Below, one piece after another: positions 63,214-64,000 of a stretch of DNA of 64,000 nt (its first letter is position 1; every line of letters starts with the position of its first letter). The stretch is from Gigaspora margarita. Its lineage: Eukaryota; Glomeromycota; Glomeromycetes; Diversisporales; Gigasporaceae. The position numbers and the translations under genes were made by a program. The stretch spans positions 23,859 through 87,858 of the forward strand of contig WTPW01002194.1 of assembly GCA_009809945.1 (NCBI GenBank), read 5' to 3'. The notes beneath the pieces are model-generated. The model saw only the letters and a program-made list of their open reading frames with translations, was not told the origin of the DNA and did not search any database.

Positions 63214-64000
63214 CCATCAACAGGGATTTATCAAAGGAAGACAGATTACAGATGCTGCCCTAGACATCATCACAACTCTCAGACAAAAAAAGCAAGCCAC
63301 AGATCAGGCGGATGCTGCTAATTGATCAGGCAAAAGCTTTTAATAGGGTCAACCACATCTACCTACAAGTGGTGCTTAAAAAGATGAACTTCGGAGATGG
63401 TTTTATTAAAATTATGGGCAATCTCTTCACAAACCAAGAGGCCCAAATCCTAGGCAAAAACAATATATCTGAATCATTTAGAGTAGAAAGAGGGGTACGA
63501 CAAGGGGACCCTCTCTCACCATTATTATACATAATTGTGTTCGAACTCTTGCTAAGACAAATACAAAAAAACATTAAAGGCATCCCTCTCGGAAATCTAT
63601 TATTCAAGGCGGCAGCATATGCAGATAATCTTTCAGTCAGAATTGGTTCATGTTCAGACTAGGAGGAGCTTCAAAAGATTCTCAGTATGTACAAAAATGC
63701 CTCCAATGCCAAAATTAATAAAAACAAAATTAATCCCTTTGACGCAAACAGCTGAAAGAGTTGAATTAAGGAATGAAGAAGATTACAATAAGGCTGCGGA
63801 GGAAGAAAAGCTCACAATCCTGAGGTATAAAATAACCAGAGATGGCTCTGTCAACAAAAATTTCTGGCCAAATTGTATAACCAAGTTAAAAAAAATTAAT
63901 TGAACAATACAATAGCAGAAACTTATCCATGAGAGGAAAAATTCTAGTGGTGAATTCTCTGGTCCTATCATGGATCTGGTACGCTGCGTACATCTGCTGC
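63214..64000 (+). pseudogene. LINE beta8: RT fragment, runs off the window
   Basis: HQQGFIKGRQITDAALDIITTLRQKK, LIDQAKAFNRVNHIYL (box A: Asp to Asn at the position after Phe), FRVERGVRQGDPLSPLLY (box B intact), AAAYADNLSVRIGSCSD (box C: second Asp to Asn), then KINKN, PLTQTAERVELRNEEDYNKA, ITRDGSVNKNFWPNC and SMRGKILVVNSLVLSWIWYAAYIC. The closest relative is beta6. It starts abruptly in mid-RT at the SINE junction and continues past 64000. Confidence 0.8.

Noticed and set aside
1-64000. LTR retrotransposons, retroviruses, Polintons
   Set aside because: No paired long terminal repeats, protease/integrase motifs or capsid-like genes were seen; all RTs are non-LTR type.

Overview
The window is eukaryotic, AT-rich and built almost wholly of transposable elements stacked inside one another. 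I find no host protein gene, rRNA gene or functional tRNA gene that I can defend. The reverse transcriptases, the intron-containing hAT transposase, the telomere-like TTAGGG/CCCTAA tracts and the very low GC fit an early-diverging fungus. The RNase H-type LINE at 2.6-8.7 kb resembles reverse transcriptase ORFs that are abundant in arbuscular mycorrhizal fungi (Glomeromycotina); that placement is inference.

Layout. 0.5-1.0 kb: a LINE 3' scrap. 2.6-8.7 kb: a minus-strand LINE with RT, RNase H and a zinc-finger-like tail (called alpha here), broken by a 1.9 kb repeat and a hAT MITE. 8.8-10.6 kb: tRNA-derived SINEs and small DNA elements. 10.6-16.6 kb: a nearly whole minus-strand two-ORF LINE (beta1: RNA-binding ORF1 with CCHC knuckle; endonuclease, RT and C-terminal zinc finger). 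18.0-23.6 kb: beta2, plus strand. 24.9-27.6 kb: a three-level nest of a foldback MITE, a SINE and a DNA repeat. 27.9-31.5 kb: beta3. 32.3-34.4 kb: a SINE split by a 1.4 kb hAT element. 34.4-35.2 kb: beta4, a 3' end. 35.2-37.8 kb: beta5, internally deleted. 37.8-48.95 kb: beta6, split by a SINE that itself carries a 4.4 kb hAT transposon with transposase. 49-54.1 kb: beta7, split by a 2.9 kb hAT-like element. 54.5-62.05 kb: gamma, a related LINE. 63.2-64 kb: beta8, running off the window.

How the parts relate. (1) About twenty tRNA-headed retroposon copies use at least four bodies; many have clear target-site duplications. One tail type (about 60 bp, ending in ACATAAAAA) is also the 3' end of LINE beta5, so LINE and SINE look like a donor/parasite pair. 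(2) Eight DNA elements have 8-bp target duplications and CAGTGTT/TAGTGTT/TAGGG-like ends, the hAT signature. Most carry a private word (for example GGATCCGGATC, CAAATCAAATT, TAATCGATTAG, GGACATGTCC) repeated in both orientations near the ends. The 4.4 kb copy has an almost readable transposase with a 68-bp intron, and a 194-bp MITE at 45.0 kb shares its first 17 bp, so the window holds both a likely mobiliser and a likely client. (3) TA-flanked (Tc1/mariner-like) and TTA-flanked (Harbinger-like) MITEs add to the pile. (4) Nesting gives relative order: LINEs are generally oldest, SINEs inserted into them, and DNA elements into both.

Limits: all similarities were judged by eye, and boundaries are base-exact only where a target duplication is quoted. 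Assembly gaps (N runs) lie at 17807-18026, 33740-33801 and 50880-50957; single Ns also occur near 7.4 kb, 20.0 kb, 39.6-40.1 kb, 51.6 kb and 62.4 kb.
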